Positions 5,657 to 6,125 of a stretch of 6,125 bases of DNA are shown here, one piece after another (the first letter of the stretch is position 1; each line of letters opens with the position of its first letter). Origin of the DNA: Chloroflexota bacterium. GTDB lineage: Bacteria; Chloroflexota; Limnocylindria; Limnocylindrales; CSP1-4. The stretch spans positions 1-6,125 of the forward strand of contig JAJYGK010000006.1 in assembly GCA_021790715.1 (NCBI GenBank), read 5' to 3'. The notes beneath the pieces were generated by a model. That model was not told where the DNA came from. It saw only the letters and a list, made by a program, of their open reading frames with translations, and did no database searches. The translations under genes and the position numbers were made by a program.

Positions 5657-6125
5657 TCACTGCCGGACGTCGGGGTCGGGCAGGACGATGTCCCTGACCG
5701 CGCCGATGAGATCGTGATATGCCCTGATGAACTGGCGCAGGGTGCGGGCGGAGGCGCCGTACGAGTCGAACTCGGCGGGCGCCATGCCGTCGGGCTCGTA
5801 GGCGCGGGTGAAGTCGGGGATGCGCGTGCACAGCTCGTCGACGATCGCGCGCTCGACCGGGACGTCGATGCGGGCGACCGGGTCGATGCCGCTGCCGTTG
5901 TAGCGCACCTGCCAGGCGTAGGGCATCGTGAGGATGACGTCACCGCCGACGAACTCGGTCCAGTGCAGGACGTGCCGGAAGGCGGCCACGAGCAGGCGGG
6001 CACGGTAGCCCCGCTCGCGGAAGAGGCCGTAGGCGCGCTTGAACACGGCGATCCCGGCCCAGTCGAGCGCGCGCGGGTCGACGATGAGGCCGTCCCGGTT
6101 CACGACCGCCTTCATCCAGTCGTCC
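5657..6125 (-). CDS. Transaldolase-family protein, C-terminal part (5' end outside window)
   Basis: The frame is open to the right edge and reads DDWMKAVVNRDG before the first visible Met, so the ATG at 6115 is most likely internal. About 155 residues are visible. They carry the late part of the (beta/alpha)8 transaldolase fold: ALDWAGIAVFKRAY, the block LLVAAFRHVLHW followed by TEFVGGDVILTMPYAWQ, and the tail PDFTRAYEPDGM, FDSYGASARTLRQFI and LPDPDV. I recognise these from bacterial transaldolase-like proteins. The Schiff-base Lys lies in the missing N-terminal part, so catalytic competence cannot be checked here. The family moves a dihydroxyacetone unit between sugar phosphates, or cleaves related ketose phosphates, in the cytosol. 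The divergent relatives have uncertain substrates, so I do not assign tal. It is the first visible gene of the leftward series, 37 bases before the SDR. Confidence 0.85.
   Translation of the reverse strand, partial: DDWMKAVVNRDGLIVDPRALDWAGIAVFKRAYGLFRERGYRARLLVAAFRHVLHWTEFVGGDVILTMPYAWQVRYNGSGIDPVARIDVPVERAIVDELCTRIPDFTRAYEPDGMAPAEFDSYGASARTLRQFIRAYHDLIGAVRDIVLPDPDVRQ

Noticed and set aside
5620..6003. N-terminal extension of the SDR up to 6003
   Set aside because: The added residues are Ser/Thr/Pro/Ala-rich and lie out of frame over the transaldolase-family gene. The classical SDR start sits at 5619 with a good Shine-Dalgarno.

Overview
The window is very GC-rich, densely coding bacterial chromosomal DNA, with no gap between genes longer than about 110 bases and no RNA gene, CRISPR array, insertion sequence or phage signature. 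Its base composition, GTG/TTG start candidates, purine-rich ribosome binding sites on the minus-strand genes, and a mycobacterial-type shortened pyruvate-phosphate-dikinase homologue suggest a high-GC soil lineage, most likely Actinomycetota and possibly Chloroflexota. Genus cannot be decided from this sequence.

Layout: two genes run rightwards in the first quarter. They are a tandem GNAT acetyltransferase (5' end outside the window) and a protein phosphatase with an MptpB-like P-loop. They meet, tail to tail, a leftward series of four genes that fills the rest. In transcription order from the right edge these are a transaldolase-family protein (only its C-terminal part is in the window), a classical short-chain dehydrogenase/reductase (SDR), a metallo-beta-lactamase (MBL)-fold hydrolase, and a 729-residue dikinase-like protein. 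The two convergent sets overlap by 4 bases, sharing the palindrome CTAG as both stop codons (1589-1592).

The leftward genes are spaced 37, 109 and 73 bases apart and each complete one has its own Shine-Dalgarno sequence, so they could be one transcription unit. A GC-rich hairpin lies 10-12 bases after the stop codon of both the SDR and the MBL gene, without a T-run, so read-through may be modulated. Transaldolase plus SDR points to sugar or polyol metabolism. The exact pathway, and what the MBL hydrolase and dikinase do in it, cannot be read from the sequence.

The most unusual gene is the dikinase-like one. It keeps the ATP-grasp nucleotide-binding part and the swivelling phosphohistidine domain of pyruvate phosphate dikinase, with the key residues visible. 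It lacks the C-terminal PEP/pyruvate TIM barrel and carries instead an Ala/Pro-rich linker, a winged-helix-like segment and a helical domain I do not recognise. It may therefore phosphorylate something other than pyruvate. A second point is a Glu in place of the first His of the HxHxDH zinc motif in the MBL-fold protein.
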